Notes under the pieces: generated by a model
What the model was told of the DNA's origin: nothing
Database searches by the model: none
Seen by the model: the letters and a program-made list of their open reading frames with translations, nothing else
Made by a program: the position numbers and the translations under genes
Assembly: GCF_023221595.1 (NCBI RefSeq)
Contig: NZ_CP096563.1
Location: forward strand, 974,501 to 1,038,500
Origin: Rhodococcus qingshengii JCM 15477
Lineage (GTDB): Bacteria; Actinomycetota; Actinomycetes; Mycobacteriales; Mycobacteriaceae
Length of the DNA stretch: 64,000 nucleotides
Direction: 5' to 3'
Part shown: positions 1 to 7,869 of the stretch, one piece after another
Layout: each line of letters starts with the position of its first letter
How positions within the stretch are numbered: the first letter of the stretch is position 1

Positions 1-73
1 GCAGTCACGTCCCCGGCCGCAGGTGTTCGCGAGGTCGAGATGGGTGAAATTGGACGAAACCGGCTGAGCGAAA

Positions 74-108
74 GTGCCTTTCGGCGCACTGAAGGCGCCG
101 AAAGGTAC
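74..108. terminator. Stem-loop downstream of echA19
   Basis: A 14-bp stem (74-87 pairing with 95-108, one G-T wobble) closes a 7-nt loop. It lies about 97 nt beyond the stop of the minus-strand echA19 gene. It has no strong T-tract, as is common for actinobacterial terminators, so a terminator role is inferred from position and stem strength. Confidence 0.55.
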
Positions 109-159
109 GTTCGCTCGAAAAGGGGGTGGGTGGGACCGAGAGCGGACAGGAAAGGGGGC

Positions 160-207
160 TCAGGCGGGGGTCGGTCAGACGGGGGTGGCTCAGACAGGGG
201 TGGGTCA
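160..207. repeat. 15-bp tandem repeat reaching into the echA19 stop codon
   Basis: TCAGRC recurs at 160, 175, 190 and 205 with exact 15-bp spacing, giving three full units of about TCAGACGGGGGTGGC. On the minus strand each unit carries an in-frame TGA, so echA19 is followed by a row of stop codons in its own frame. It looks like slippage expansion of the gene's 3' end; no function is evident. Confidence 0.8.
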
Positions 208-1029
208 GACACCCTTGAACTGGGGCGCCCGCTTCTCACCGAAAGCCCGCGGGCCCTCCTTGGCGTCGGCGCTCATGAACACCTTCATACCCAGCTGTGC
301 GTCGATCTGGAAGGCCTCTTCCTCGTGCATGCCCTCGGTGTCGCGGATGGTCTTGAGAATCGCCTGCACGGCGAGGGGGCCGTTGGCACTGATCAGGTCC
401 GCGAGCTCCAGCGCCTTGTCGAGGGCTTGGCCGTCCGCGACCACGTGGCCGATGAGCCCGATCTCCTTGGCCTCCGGAGCCTTGATGTGACGACCGGTGA
501 GCAGGATGTCCGCCGCGATCGTGTACGGAATCTGTCGCACCAGACGCACTGCGGAACCGCCGAGCGGGAAGAGCCCCCACTTGGCTTCGGAGACGCCGAA
601 CTTGGCGCTCTCACCCGCGACGCGGATGTCGGTGCCCTGCAGGATTTCGGTTCCGCCGGCGATGGCTGCACCCTCGACGGCGGCGATCAGCGGCTTGGTC
701 AACCGACGGCCCTTGAGGAGGCCTTCGATCTTGGACATGTCGACGCCACCGCCCGCGAAGGAATCTCCCGGCGGCTTGGCGGACATGTTCTTGAGGTCGG
801 CGCCGGCGCAGAAGTCGCCGCCCGCACCGGTGAGGATGGCGACACGGATCTCGGGGTCGTTGTCGACCTGATCCCAGGCGTCGACCATGATCGCCATCAT
901 CTCGCCGGTGATGGCGTTCTTACGCTCGGGGCGATTCATGGTCACGATGAGAACGTGGCCACGCTTCTCCACGAGGCAATGCGGCGCGGTTTCCGAAATG
1001 TCTGATTTTTCGGTCGTCGAAGTGGACAC
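205..1029 (-). CDS. echA19: EchA19-type enoyl-CoA hydratase of cholesterol side-chain degradation
   Basis: Crotonase-family enoyl-CoA hydratase (274 aa) that should hydrate the unsaturated steroid side-chain CoA thioester during beta-oxidation in the cytosol. The crotonase oxyanion-hole segments are visible ([16 protein letters not shown] and [17 protein letters not shown]). The sequence is close to what I recall of M. tuberculosis Rv3516 from end to end, including the motifs [15 protein letters not shown] and RLVRQIPYT. The GTG at 1029 is chosen because AGGAG lies 4-5 nt upstream; an in-frame upstream ATG at 1092 would run through the divergent promoter. It is transcribed away from fadD19 with a 79-bp shared intergenic region carrying a KstR-type box, the same head-to-head pairing as in M. 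tuberculosis. Confidence 0.9.
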   Translation of the reverse strand: MSTSTTEKSDISETAPHCLVEKRGHVLIVTMNRPERKNAITGEMMAIMVDAWDQVDNDPEIRVAILTGAGGDFCAGADLKNMSAKPPGDSFAGGGVDMSKIEGLLKGRRLTKPLIAAVEGAAIAGGTEILQGTDIRVAGESAKFGVSEAKWGLFPLGGSAVRLVRQIPYTIAADILLTGRHIKAPEAKEIGLIGHVVADGQALDKALELADLISANGPLAVQAILKTIRDTEGMHEEEAFQIDAQLGMKVFMSADAKEGPRAFGEKRAPQFKGV

Positions 1030-1084
1030 TGATGGCTCCTGGCGGGTCTGTGAGCTGGCTCTCAAATTGGGTCTTGCCAGAAAC

Positions 1085-1102
1085 GGTAACACGTTCTACT
1101 TT
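1085..1102 (+). promoter_or_regulatory. KstR-type operator and -10 element of fadD19
   Basis: GGTAACACGTTCTA (1085-1098) fits the KstR consensus TNNAACNNGTTNNA in all fixed positions but the first. TACTTT (1097-1102) is a plausible -10 hexamer ending 6 nt before the GTG start of fadD19, so the operator overlaps the promoter and the transcript may be leaderless. KstR is the known repressor of cholesterol catabolism in mycobacteria and rhodococci; binding here is inferred. Confidence 0.65.
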
Positions 1103-1108
1103 GAACTC

Positions 1109-2782
1109 GTGGCCCTTAACATCGCAGACTTCGTAGAGCACGCAATCGACCTCGTTCCGGACCGCGTTGCGCTGGTCTCGGACAACCGCGAGATGACTTA
1201 TGCACAGTTGGAGGACCGAGCAAACCGCCTCGGTCACTACCTGCGTGAACATGGCGTTCAGCCGGGTGACAAGGTCGGCATCTACTGCCGGAACGTCATC
1301 GAGGCGATCGAGGCCATGGTCGCGGTTTTCAAGATCCGGGCCGTGATGGTCAACATCAATTACCGGTACGTCGAGAACGAGTTGCAGTACATCTTCGACA
1401 ACTCCGACATGGTTGCGCTCATTCACGAGCGCCGCTACTCGGACAAGGTCGCGAACGTCCTGCCGAACACTCCCAAGGTCAAGTCCGTCATCGTGGTCGA
1501 GGACGGCACCGATCTGGACTTCAGTGCTTTCGGCATCGGCTACGAGGACGCACTCGCGCAGAGTTCGGGTGAGCGTGATTTCGAAGAGCGCAGCAACGAC
1601 GACATCTTCATGCTCTACACCGGCGGCACCACCGGAAGTCCCAAGGGCGTCATGTGGCGTCACGAGGACTGGTGGCGTGTTCTCGGCGGAGGCATCAACT
1701 TCGTCACCGGAGTTCCGGTCGAGGACGAGTACGAGATGGCGAAGGTCGGCGCAGCCAACCCGAGCATGATCCGCTACCCGATCCCTCCGATGATTCACGG
1801 CGGTTCGCAGTCGGCGGTATTCCACAGCCTCTTCGGCGGTGGAACCTGTTTGATGCACCCGGAATTCGACGCCCACGAGGTGTGGCAGAACATCGACAAG
1901 CACAAGGTCAACCTGATCTTCATCACGGGTGACGCGATGGGCCGTCCGATGCTCGACGCACTCATCGCCGGAAACCCGGAGACCGGTGAGCCGTACGATC
2001 TTTCGACGCTCTACGTGATGGCCAGCAGTGCTGCACTCTTCTCGCCGAGTATCCAGGAGCAGTTCCTCGAACTGTTGCCCAACCGCCTGCTGACGGACTC
2101 CATCGGAGCATCCGAGACCGGCTTCGGTGGACTCGCCGTGCTGAGCAAGGGCCAGAAGCACACTGGCGGTCCGACGGTCAAGATCGACGCCTCCACAACG
2201 GTTCTCGACGACGACGGCAACGAGGTCGAACCCGGATCGGGCAAGCGCGGCATGCTCGCTCGCAAGGGCAACATCCCGCTCGGCTACTACAAGGACGAGG
2301 TCAAGACGGCCGAAACCTTCCGCACCATCAACGGCGTTCGCTACTCGATCCCCGGCGACTATGCGCAGGTCGAATCCGACGGCACGGTCACGATGCTCGG
2401 CCGCGGTTCGGTGTCGATCAACAGCGGCGGCGAGAAGGTGTACCCGGAAGAGGTCGAGGGCGCTTTGAAGGCGCACCCGGACATCTTCGACGTCCTGGTG
2501 ATCGGTATCCCCGACGAGCGCTTCGGTCAGCGCGTTGCCGCAGTGGTCCAGGTACGCGAAGGCACGTCGCCGACGCTGCACGACATCGCCACCGCAGCAC
2601 GCAAAGAGATTGCCGGATACAAGGTTCCGCGCAGCGTGTGGTTCGTGGATCAGATCAAGCGCAACCCGGCAGGCAAGCCCGACTACCGCTGGGCGAAGGC
2701 CGAAACGGAATCGCGCGAGGCCGATGATCACAACGGAAACGGCGCTCCTGTGGCGTCCGCAAACGAAAGCGTGGAAGCCTGA
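1109..2782 (+). CDS. fadD19: FadD19-type steroid side-chain acyl-CoA synthetase
   Basis: ATP-dependent acyl-CoA ligase (557 aa) of the ANL superfamily that should activate the C-26 carboxylate of cholesterol catabolites to the CoA ester. The P-loop YTGGTTGSPKG, the segment SIGASETGFGG, the GDYAQVE motif and the C-terminal GRGSVSINSGGEKVYPEEVE and AGKPDYRW segments are all present. It matches my recollection of M. tuberculosis FadD19 (Rv3515c) from VALNIADF onwards. The GTG at 1109 is preferred: homology starts there, no Shine-Dalgarno precedes it, and a -10 hexamer ends 6 nt upstream, consistent with a leaderless mRNA. Longer in-frame starts would read through the operator and the start of echA19. 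Its stop overlaps the next start (TGATG). Confidence 0.9.
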   Translation: MALNIADFVEHAIDLVPDRVALVSDNREMTYAQLEDRANRLGHYLREHGVQPGDKVGIYCRNVIEAIEAMVAVFKIRAVMVNINYRYVENELQYIFDNSDMVALIHERRYSDKVANVLPNTPKVKSVIVVEDGTDLDFSAFGIGYEDALAQSSGERDFEERSNDDIFMLYTGGTTGSPKGVMWRHEDWWRVLGGGINFVTGVPVEDEYEMAKVGAANPSMIRYPIPPMIHGGSQSAVFHSLFGGGTCLMHPEFDAHEVWQNIDKHKVNLIFITGDAMGRPMLDALIAGNPETGEPYDLSTLYVMASSAALFSPSIQEQFLELLPNRLLTDSIGASETGFGGLAVLSKGQKHTGGPTVKIDASTTVLDDDGNEVEPGSGKRGMLARKGNIPLGYYKDEVKTAETFRTINGVRYSIPGDYAQVESDGTVTMLGRGSVSINSGGEKVYPEEVEGALKAHPDIFDVLVIGIPDERFGQRVAAVVQVREGTSPTLHDIATAARKEIAGYKVPRSVWFVDQIKRNPAGKPDYRWAKAETESREADDHNGNGAPVASANESVEA

Positions 2783-3897
2783 TGCGTTCGGATCTCGCCG
2801 ACAAGTTCGGCATCGAATACCCGATTTTCGGATTCACTCCTTCCGAGCACGTCGCGGCCGCGATCAGCCGCGCGGGAGGTCTGGGCGTGCTCGGTTGCGT
2901 CCGGTTCAACGACCCGGAAGAGCTCGAAGCCGCACTGACGTGGATGGACGAGAACACCGACGGTAAGCCGTACGGCGTCGACATCGTCATGCCGGCCAAG
3001 GTGCCGACCGAGGGCGGCGCCGTCGATCTCGACAAGCTGATTCCGGAGGAGCACCGCGCCTTCGTCAACCGCACGCTCGACGAGCTCGGTGTGCCGCCGC
3101 TTTCCGACGACGTCGAGCATGCGACCGGCGTATTGGGATGGCTTCACTCGGTGGCGCGGTCTCACGTCGATGTTGCTCTGGGACACCGGATTGCGTTGAT
3201 TGCGAATGCATTGGGATCACCGCCGAAGGACGTCATCGATCAGGCACACGAGAAGGGCGTACCGGTAGCAGCGCTGGCCGGCGCCGTCGAGCATGCACGT
3301 CGTCACGTCGAGAACGGTGTCGACATCGTGATCGCGCAGGGCTACGAGGCCGGCGGTCACACCGGCGAAATCGCATCGATGGTTCTCGTTCCGGAAATCG
3401 TTGATGCACTGGGTGATTCAGCTGCCGTACTGGCTGCCGGCGGTATAGGCAGCGGCCGTCAGGTGGCTGCCGCACTTGCACTCGGTGCGTCCGGAGTGTG
3501 GATGGGCTCGTACTGGCTCACCACGTCCGAATACAAACTCGGCAGTGCATCGGGCGAGGGCCCGTCCGCTATTCAGCGTGCACTGTTGGGCGCGACGTCG
3601 GCCGACACCGTTCGTTCGCGCATCTACTCGGGTAAGCCCGCTCGGTTGCTCAAGACCAAGTGGACGGAAGCCTGGTCGAACCCGGGAGCACCGGCGCCCT
3701 TGCCGATGCCGCTGCAGAACCTTCTGGTCAGCGACGCTCATCAGAGAATCGCTGCATCGGAGAACCCGGAAGTTGTGGCAATGCCCGTCGGTCAGATCGT
3801 GGGACGGATGAACGAGATCCGCCCGGTCGCCGAGGTCATGGCAGAGCTGGTGTCCGGGTTCGAGGACGCGCGAACCCGACTGGATTCGATGAAGTAG
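2782..3897 (+). CDS. Nitronate monooxygenase / 2-nitropropane dioxygenase family flavoprotein
   Basis: FMN-dependent TIM-barrel enzyme of the NMO family (371 aa). Supporting motifs are the N-terminal IEYPIFGFT...AAAISRAGGLGVLG, the central VDIVIAQGYEAGGHTGEIASMVLVPEIVDAL and the phosphate-binding AAGGIGSGRQVAAALALGASGVWMGS. The gene overlaps the fadD19 stop by one base, so it is translationally coupled to a steroid gene. In M. tuberculosis a relative (Rv3553, IpdC) acts in sterol ring degradation, so a reductase or oxygenase role on a steroid CoA ester is as likely as true nitronate oxidation. The substrate cannot be read from the sequence. Confidence 0.75.
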   Translation: MRSDLADKFGIEYPIFGFTPSEHVAAAISRAGGLGVLGCVRFNDPEELEAALTWMDENTDGKPYGVDIVMPAKVPTEGGAVDLDKLIPEEHRAFVNRTLDELGVPPLSDDVEHATGVLGWLHSVARSHVDVALGHRIALIANALGSPPKDVIDQAHEKGVPVAALAGAVEHARRHVENGVDIVIAQGYEAGGHTGEIASMVLVPEIVDALGDSAAVLAAGGIGSGRQVAAALALGASGVWMGSYWLTTSEYKLGSASGEGPSAIQRALLGATSADTVRSRIYSGKPARLLKTKWTEAWSNPGAPAPLPMPLQNLLVSDAHQRIAASENPEVVAMPVGQIVGRMNEIRPVAEVMAELVSGFEDARTRLDSMK

Positions 3898-3910
3898 TAG
3901 ATGACACGTG

Positions 3911-3947
3911 CGTGTGGCCTCGGCCGAGTTTCGGCCGAGGGCACACG
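3911..3947. terminator. Strong hairpin after the fadD19-NMO operon
   Basis: A 17-bp stem with one mismatch (3911-3927 with 3931-3947) and a 3-nt loop begins 13 nt after the NMO stop. It lies between convergent genes and probably terminates transcription from both sides. No T-tract follows. Confidence 0.7.
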
Positions 3948-3951
3948 TCGT

Positions 3952-4107
3952 TCAGCCGGCGAGGTCGTCCGGTCCGACGGTGTCCGACAACCATTCTCCG
4001 CGGCTGAGGGCGCCGTCGTCGCGGCGGCGTGCGATCACGAAAATGACCAGGGCGGCAGCGAGGACAACTGCGAGAACGCGCGAAGGCGTCAGGTTCGGGT
4101 TCTTCAT
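3952..4107 (-). CDS. Putative small single-pass membrane protein
   Basis: A 51-residue reading frame: a short polar N-terminus (MKNPNLTPSR), one hydrophobic segment at about residues 11-26, an arginine cluster (RRRDDG) and an acidic tail. This topology is typical of genuine small membrane proteins. The start at 4107 has only a weak CAGG-like ribosome site. The gene fills most of the space between the terminator at 3911-3947 and nanR. No family is recognised; it could be spurious. Confidence 0.4.
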   Translation of the reverse strand: MKNPNLTPSRVLAVVLAAALVIFVIARRRDDGALSRGEWLSDTVGPDDLAG

Positions 4108-4174
4108 ACCTGTAATTTTGCCGGAAGAACGGGCGCGATGGTGAGCCAGCGGAGCAAAATCACGTGTTTCGAAA

Positions 4175-4912
4175 TTACTGCGCTTCGGACGCATGGAGAC
4201 TGGCGATCCGCTCGCGCAGGCCACCGAAGTGCACATCGAGAGTGTGCGCCGCCTCGACTGCATCACCCGTACGGATCGCGTCGAGAATCGCACGGTGCTT
4301 CGACGCGATGTCGATCAGTGGCGTATCCGAATGCCCGATGGCCTGCTGTATCTCGCTGTACACCTGCCAGAAGACGTCCATCAACTGACCGAGGACCTGG
4401 TTGTCCAGCGGGGAGTACAGGCGGGAGTGGAAGGTCGCGTCGATGTCGGAGAAGTTCTTCCCGGCTGCGGCACGGACCTCCATGCCGGTGACGAGTTCGT
4501 CGAGGTCGGCGTGGTCGGCCGACGTCATCTCGGCCATCGCCGCACCGATCAGTCCGGTCTCGAGTGCCTGACGAATGTCGACCAGTTCCATCGCCTCGTG
4601 CCCGGTGCCCTGCAAGGACAACCGGCCACGGAAGGTCAGGCCGTCGGCGAGAGCGTCGAAGTTGCTAGGGGCGACGAACATTCCGAAGCCGTGACGGATC
4701 TCGACGACGCCCAAGGCCTGCAGAACCTTGAGCGCCTCCCGGAGCGTGTTTCGGCCGATACCCAATTCCTCGGACAGTTCGGCCTCGGTGGGCATCGGGT
4801 CGCCGGGGGAGAGCCTGCGTTCGAGGATCAAGTTCATGATGTCCGTCTGAAGTGCGCGCATGCGGTTTTGCGCGCTGAAACGAGCGCCCTGTGTGCCACT
4901 CCGGACAGACAT
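4175..4912 (-). CDS. nanR: FCD-subfamily GntR regulator, probable sialic acid regulator NanR
   Basis: Transcriptional regulator (245 aa) with an N-terminal winged helix (about residues 20-85: PTEAELSEELGIGRNTLREALKVL...RHGFGMFV) and a C-terminal FCD ligand domain whose metal-site residues appear in DIRQALE, DATFHSRL, KHRAILDAI and VHFGG. The ATG at 4912 follows AAGGGG at a good distance; a longer frame from 4969 is possible. It lies just after the importer genes in the same orientation. FCD-type regulators control sialic acid genes in E. coli and Corynebacterium glutamicum, and this neighbourhood makes that role likely. A copy of the putative operator core (ACATAGGA) about 33 nt upstream suggests autoregulation. 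Confidence 0.8.
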   Translation of the reverse strand: MSVRSGTQGARFSAQNRMRALQTDIMNLILERRLSPGDPMPTEAELSEELGIGRNTLREALKVLQALGVVEIRHGFGMFVAPSNFDALADGLTFRGRLSLQGTGHEAMELVDIRQALETGLIGAAMAEMTSADHADLDELVTGMEVRAAAGKNFSDIDATFHSRLYSPLDNQVLGQLMDVFWQVYSEIQQAIGHSDTPLIDIASKHRAILDAIRTGDAVEAAHTLDVHFGGLRERIASLHASEAQ

Positions 4913-4944
4913 CGATTCCCCTTTTCTGATACGAACGTCCTTCA

Positions 4945-4954
4945 TCCTATGTCC
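4945..4954 (-). promoter_or_regulatory. Third copy of the putative NanR operator core
   Basis: Minus-strand GGACATAGGA shares the core ACATAGGA with the two 15-bp operator copies at 10539-10553 and 10732-10746. It sits 33 nt upstream of the nanR ATG, in the 60-nt gap after the ATPase gene. Confidence 0.4.
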
Positions 4955-4972
4955 GGTCATCCGCTCCATTGG

Positions 4973-5791
4973 TCAACCCACGTCAACGGTGCGTTGCAGG
5001 AGGCTGGGCGCCGCACCCAGCAGTTTGGCCGTGTACGCATCGGACGGGCTGTCGAATACTTCCTGGGCCGTTCCCTGCTCGACGATCCGCCCGGCGTTCA
5101 TGACGACGATGGTGTCGGAGACGTACCGCACCGTCTGTATGTCGTGCGAGATGAACACCATGCCGAGCCCCAACCGAGCCTTGATGTCGCTGAGCAGATT
5201 CAGGATCTGCGCTCGCACCGAGACGTCGAGCGCCGACGTCGGCTCGTCGGCCACGATGACGTCAGGTTCGAGCGCGAGTGCACGCGCGATCGCGACACGT
5301 TGCCGCTGACCGCCGGAGATCTGGCTCGGGATGACTTCGAGCGCAGATTGGGGGAGTCCGACCAAACCGACCAGCTCGCGAACTCGGGCGGTTCGGCTCG
5401 CGCGGTTGCCGATGCCGTGGACGTCGAGTGGATCGGTGAGGATGTCGGCCACCGTCATTCGGGGATTGAGCGCGGTAGCCGGATCCTGGAAGACGATCGA
5501 AATCGCCCGGCCGAACTCCTTGCGCACGCCGGCCGACCGGGTCAGAGCGCTTCGGCCGCGAAAGACCACGTCGCCCGACGTCGGTTTCTGCAGTCCGACC
5601 ATGACTTTGGCCAGAGTGGACTTGCCACAACCCGACTCGCCCACGATGCCGATCGTCGTCCCTCGTCGTACGTCGATACTGACATCGTTGACCGCGTGAA
5701 CCGTGCCCGGTTTGAACAGTGATCCCGAACGGGTCTTGTGGACGACGTGAATGTTCTTCAGTTCCAGGATGGGTGCTTCAGCTGTAGTCAT
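4973..5791 (-). CDS. ABC importer ATPase, DppF/OppF type (sialic acid importer)
   Basis: Cytoplasmic ATPase (272 aa) of the peptide/nickel ABC importer family. It has a Walker A GESGCGKST, a Q-loop VFQDPATALNP typical of the Dpp/Opp group, the signature ISGGQRQRVAIARAL, Walker B VIVADEPTSALD and an H-loop FISHD. The ATG at 5791 follows GGAGAG and overlaps the stop of the upstream fusion gene by ATGA. It is the second nucleotide-binding subunit of the importer, the first being fused to a permease. C. glutamicum imports sialic acid with a transporter of this family (SiaEFGI); sialic acid as substrate here is inferred from the linked nan genes. Confidence 0.85.
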   Translation of the reverse strand: MTTAEAPILELKNIHVVHKTRSGSLFKPGTVHAVNDVSIDVRRGTTIGIVGESGCGKSTLAKVMVGLQKPTSGDVVFRGRSALTRSAGVRKEFGRAISIVFQDPATALNPRMTVADILTDPLDVHGIGNRASRTARVRELVGLVGLPQSALEVIPSQISGGQRQRVAIARALALEPDVIVADEPTSALDVSVRAQILNLLSDIKARLGLGMVFISHDIQTVRYVSDTIVVMNAGRIVEQGTAQEVFDSPSDAYTAKLLGAAPSLLQRTVDVG

Positions 5792-7869
5792 CGCACGCTC
5801 TCCAATTCCGATTCTGTACGTACGGGAGTCGCGGACTGGTTGGCGAACCAATGCTCGGTCCCGTCGATTCGGACCATCTCCGGCTTACGGAGGGGGTCGG
5901 AGTCCGGGCGAGTGGAACGCTCGGCGAAACGGTCACCCGCCGCGAAGTTTCCGGGCGAGGGAACAGTTCCCTGAATCTGATGCAGTCGCGGCGCTTCGTC
6001 CTCGATAGAGAGAACGGCACCGAGAAGGCCCTGGGTGTATTCGTGGCGGGGATCGACGAGCAGATCACTCGTGGGCGCCGACTCGACGACCTGACCGGCG
6101 TACATCACCGTGATCTTGTGGGCCAGGGAGGCTACCAGAGCCAGGTCGTGGCTGACGAAGACCATTGCAAACCCCAGCTTTTCCCGAAGATCGTTGAGCA
6201 AGTCCACGACCTGGGCCTGGACGGTGACGTCGAGGGCGGTGGTGGGCTCGTCCGCGACGATCAACCGTGGACTGCGGGTGAGCGACATGGCGATCAGAAC
6301 GCGCTGGCGCTGACCACCGGAAAGCTCGTGTGGGTAGCTGGCGAGAGTGCGCACCGGATCGAGTCCGACGAGTTCGAGCAGTTCCTCGGCTGTGCGGGTA
6401 CCGCCGCGCTTGGTGAGCTGCTTGAACTGCGCGCGTATCAGCATCGCCGGATTCAGTGAACTCAGCGCATCCTGGTAGATCATGGCCATGTCGTGTCCGC
6501 GTAGCTTGTTTCGCTCCCGGTTGTTCAGCTCGAGGACGTTGACTCCGTCGAACAGGATCTCGCCGGTCACCACTGCCGTCTTGGGTAGCAGACCCATGAT
6601 CGCCAGCGACGTGAGCGACTTTCCGCAACCGGACTCGCCGACGAGCGCCATCGTCTCGTTCGGGCGGACGGTGAAGCTCACGTTGTCGACGATCGCCGTG
6701 TCTCCGTAGCGTTCCGGGAACCGGATCGTGAGATTGCGGACCTCGAGGAGTGGTGCGGCATCGCCCTCGTACACAAGACGATCGGACCGAGATCGCTCGG
6801 TTTCCGCCAGGATCTTCAGGTGAGTTTCGAGAGGAGTCGGCTCGGCGGCCGGTTTCAGGACATCTTTCACGACGCTCGGGTCGGCGAAGTCGTCGATCAA
6901 CTCCGGAGTGTTGGCGACCGATGCGGCTTCGTCCTCCAGAATGAGTTCGTTGGAGGTCTCCTCCGCTGCGGCGGTCTGCGCTGCTTGGAGTGCGGAGGGC
7001 GTCTTCTTGGTCTTCTTCAGACTCGGATCGGCCATCGCGTCCGTCAGGCCCTCGGCGAGCACGTTGAGGGATAGCACCGTCAGAAGAATCAGCAGACCGG
7101 GGAACACCGTTGCCCACCAACCACCGAGAAGGACCATGTTCTTGCCGTCGGCGATCACCGATCCCCACGACGGGTCCGGGGGACGCACACCTGCTCCGAT
7201 GAACGACAGGCTGGCCTCGAGCACGATGGCGTCGGCGACCATGACAGTGCAGAAGACGAGAACGGGCGCAGCACAGTTGGCTACGACGTGCTTGACGACG
7301 ATGTGTGAAGTTCTTGCGCCGATGACCTTTTCGGCCGCGACGTAGTCCTCACCGTACTGAGCGAGAACGTTCGCGCGAACGACGCGAGCCACCATCGGTG
7401 TGTAGAGGAACGCGATAGTGACGATCAGAACCGGGATCGAACCACCGAAGGCCGCGACGAGTACGGCAGCGAGCGCAATGCCCGGGAACGCCATGACCAC
7501 GTCGAGCACTCGCATGATGGTCTCGTCGACGCCTTTTCGGCTCGTTGCGGCCACCGATCCGATGAGAGCGCCGGCGCACAGTGCGAGGAAGGTGGAACCG
7601 AGACCGATGGTCAGCGACCAGCGTCCGCCGTAGAGCAAGCGGCTGAACAGATCTCGGCCGAGGCTGTCCTGACCGAACCAGTGGCCGGCGCTGGGGCCCG
7701 CGGTACCTACCGCCTGTTCGAGTGGGGTGTACTGCGTGATCAGCGGCGCGAAGAGGCAGGCGAGCACGATGATCGCGAGAACCGCCATCGACAGCCAGGC
7801 CGAGAGGGGGAAGCGAGAAAAGGTGATGCCGGGTCGCGAAAGCTTCTCGGTGAGTTTTCTTCTCATCAT
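5788..7869 (-). CDS. Fused ABC permease-ATPase (DppC-DppD type) of the sialic acid importer
   Basis: A 693-aa fusion. Residues 1-283 are a DppC-like permease with an N-terminal membrane segment (about 22-45), several further helices and the coupling motif near LSFIGAGVRPPDPSWGSVI. Residues 284-372 form an acidic, Ala-rich linker. Residues 373-693 are a DppD-like ATPase with Walker A GESGCGKS (411-418), signature LSGGQRQRVLIAM, Walker B LIVADEPTTALD and a C-terminal HEYTQGLLGAV segment of the oligopeptide type. No frameshift or stop divides it. It is coupled on both sides through 4-bp ATGA overlaps. Permease-ATPase fusion is a known but minority arrangement in this family. Confidence 0.88.
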   Translation of the reverse strand: MMRRKLTEKLSRPGITFSRFPLSAWLSMAVLAIIVLACLFAPLITQYTPLEQAVGTAGPSAGHWFGQDSLGRDLFSRLLYGGRWSLTIGLGSTFLALCAGALIGSVAATSRKGVDETIMRVLDVVMAFPGIALAAVLVAAFGGSIPVLIVTIAFLYTPMVARVVRANVLAQYGEDYVAAEKVIGARTSHIVVKHVVANCAAPVLVFCTVMVADAIVLEASLSFIGAGVRPPDPSWGSVIADGKNMVLLGGWWATVFPGLLILLTVLSLNVLAEGLTDAMADPSLKKTKKTPSALQAAQTAAAEETSNELILEDEAASVANTPELIDDFADPSVVKDVLKPAAEPTPLETHLKILAETERSRSDRLVYEGDAAPLLEVRNLTIRFPERYGDTAIVDNVSFTVRPNETMALVGESGCGKSLTSLAIMGLLPKTAVVTGEILFDGVNVLELNNRERNKLRGHDMAMIYQDALSSLNPAMLIRAQFKQLTKRGGTRTAEELLELVGLDPVRTLASYPHELSGGQRQRVLIAMSLTRSPRLIVADEPTTALDVTVQAQVVDLLNDLREKLGFAMVFVSHDLALVASLAHKITVMYAGQVVESAPTSDLLVDPRHEYTQGLLGAVLSIEDEAPRLHQIQGTVPSPGNFAAGDRFAERSTRPDSDPLRKPEMVRIDGTEHWFANQSATPVRTESELESVR

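Noticed and set aside
40..1005. Long plus-strand reading frame opposite echA19
   Set aside because: It mirrors the codon structure of echA19, has no family resemblance and no ribosome site.
920..2731. 603-codon minus-strand frame opposite fadD19
   Set aside because: Shadow of a high-GC gene; the product is Arg/His/Asp-rich and has no recognisable domain.
4193..5722. 509-codon plus-strand frame opposite nanR and the ATPase
   Set aside because: Both minus-strand genes have clear families and motifs; this frame has none.
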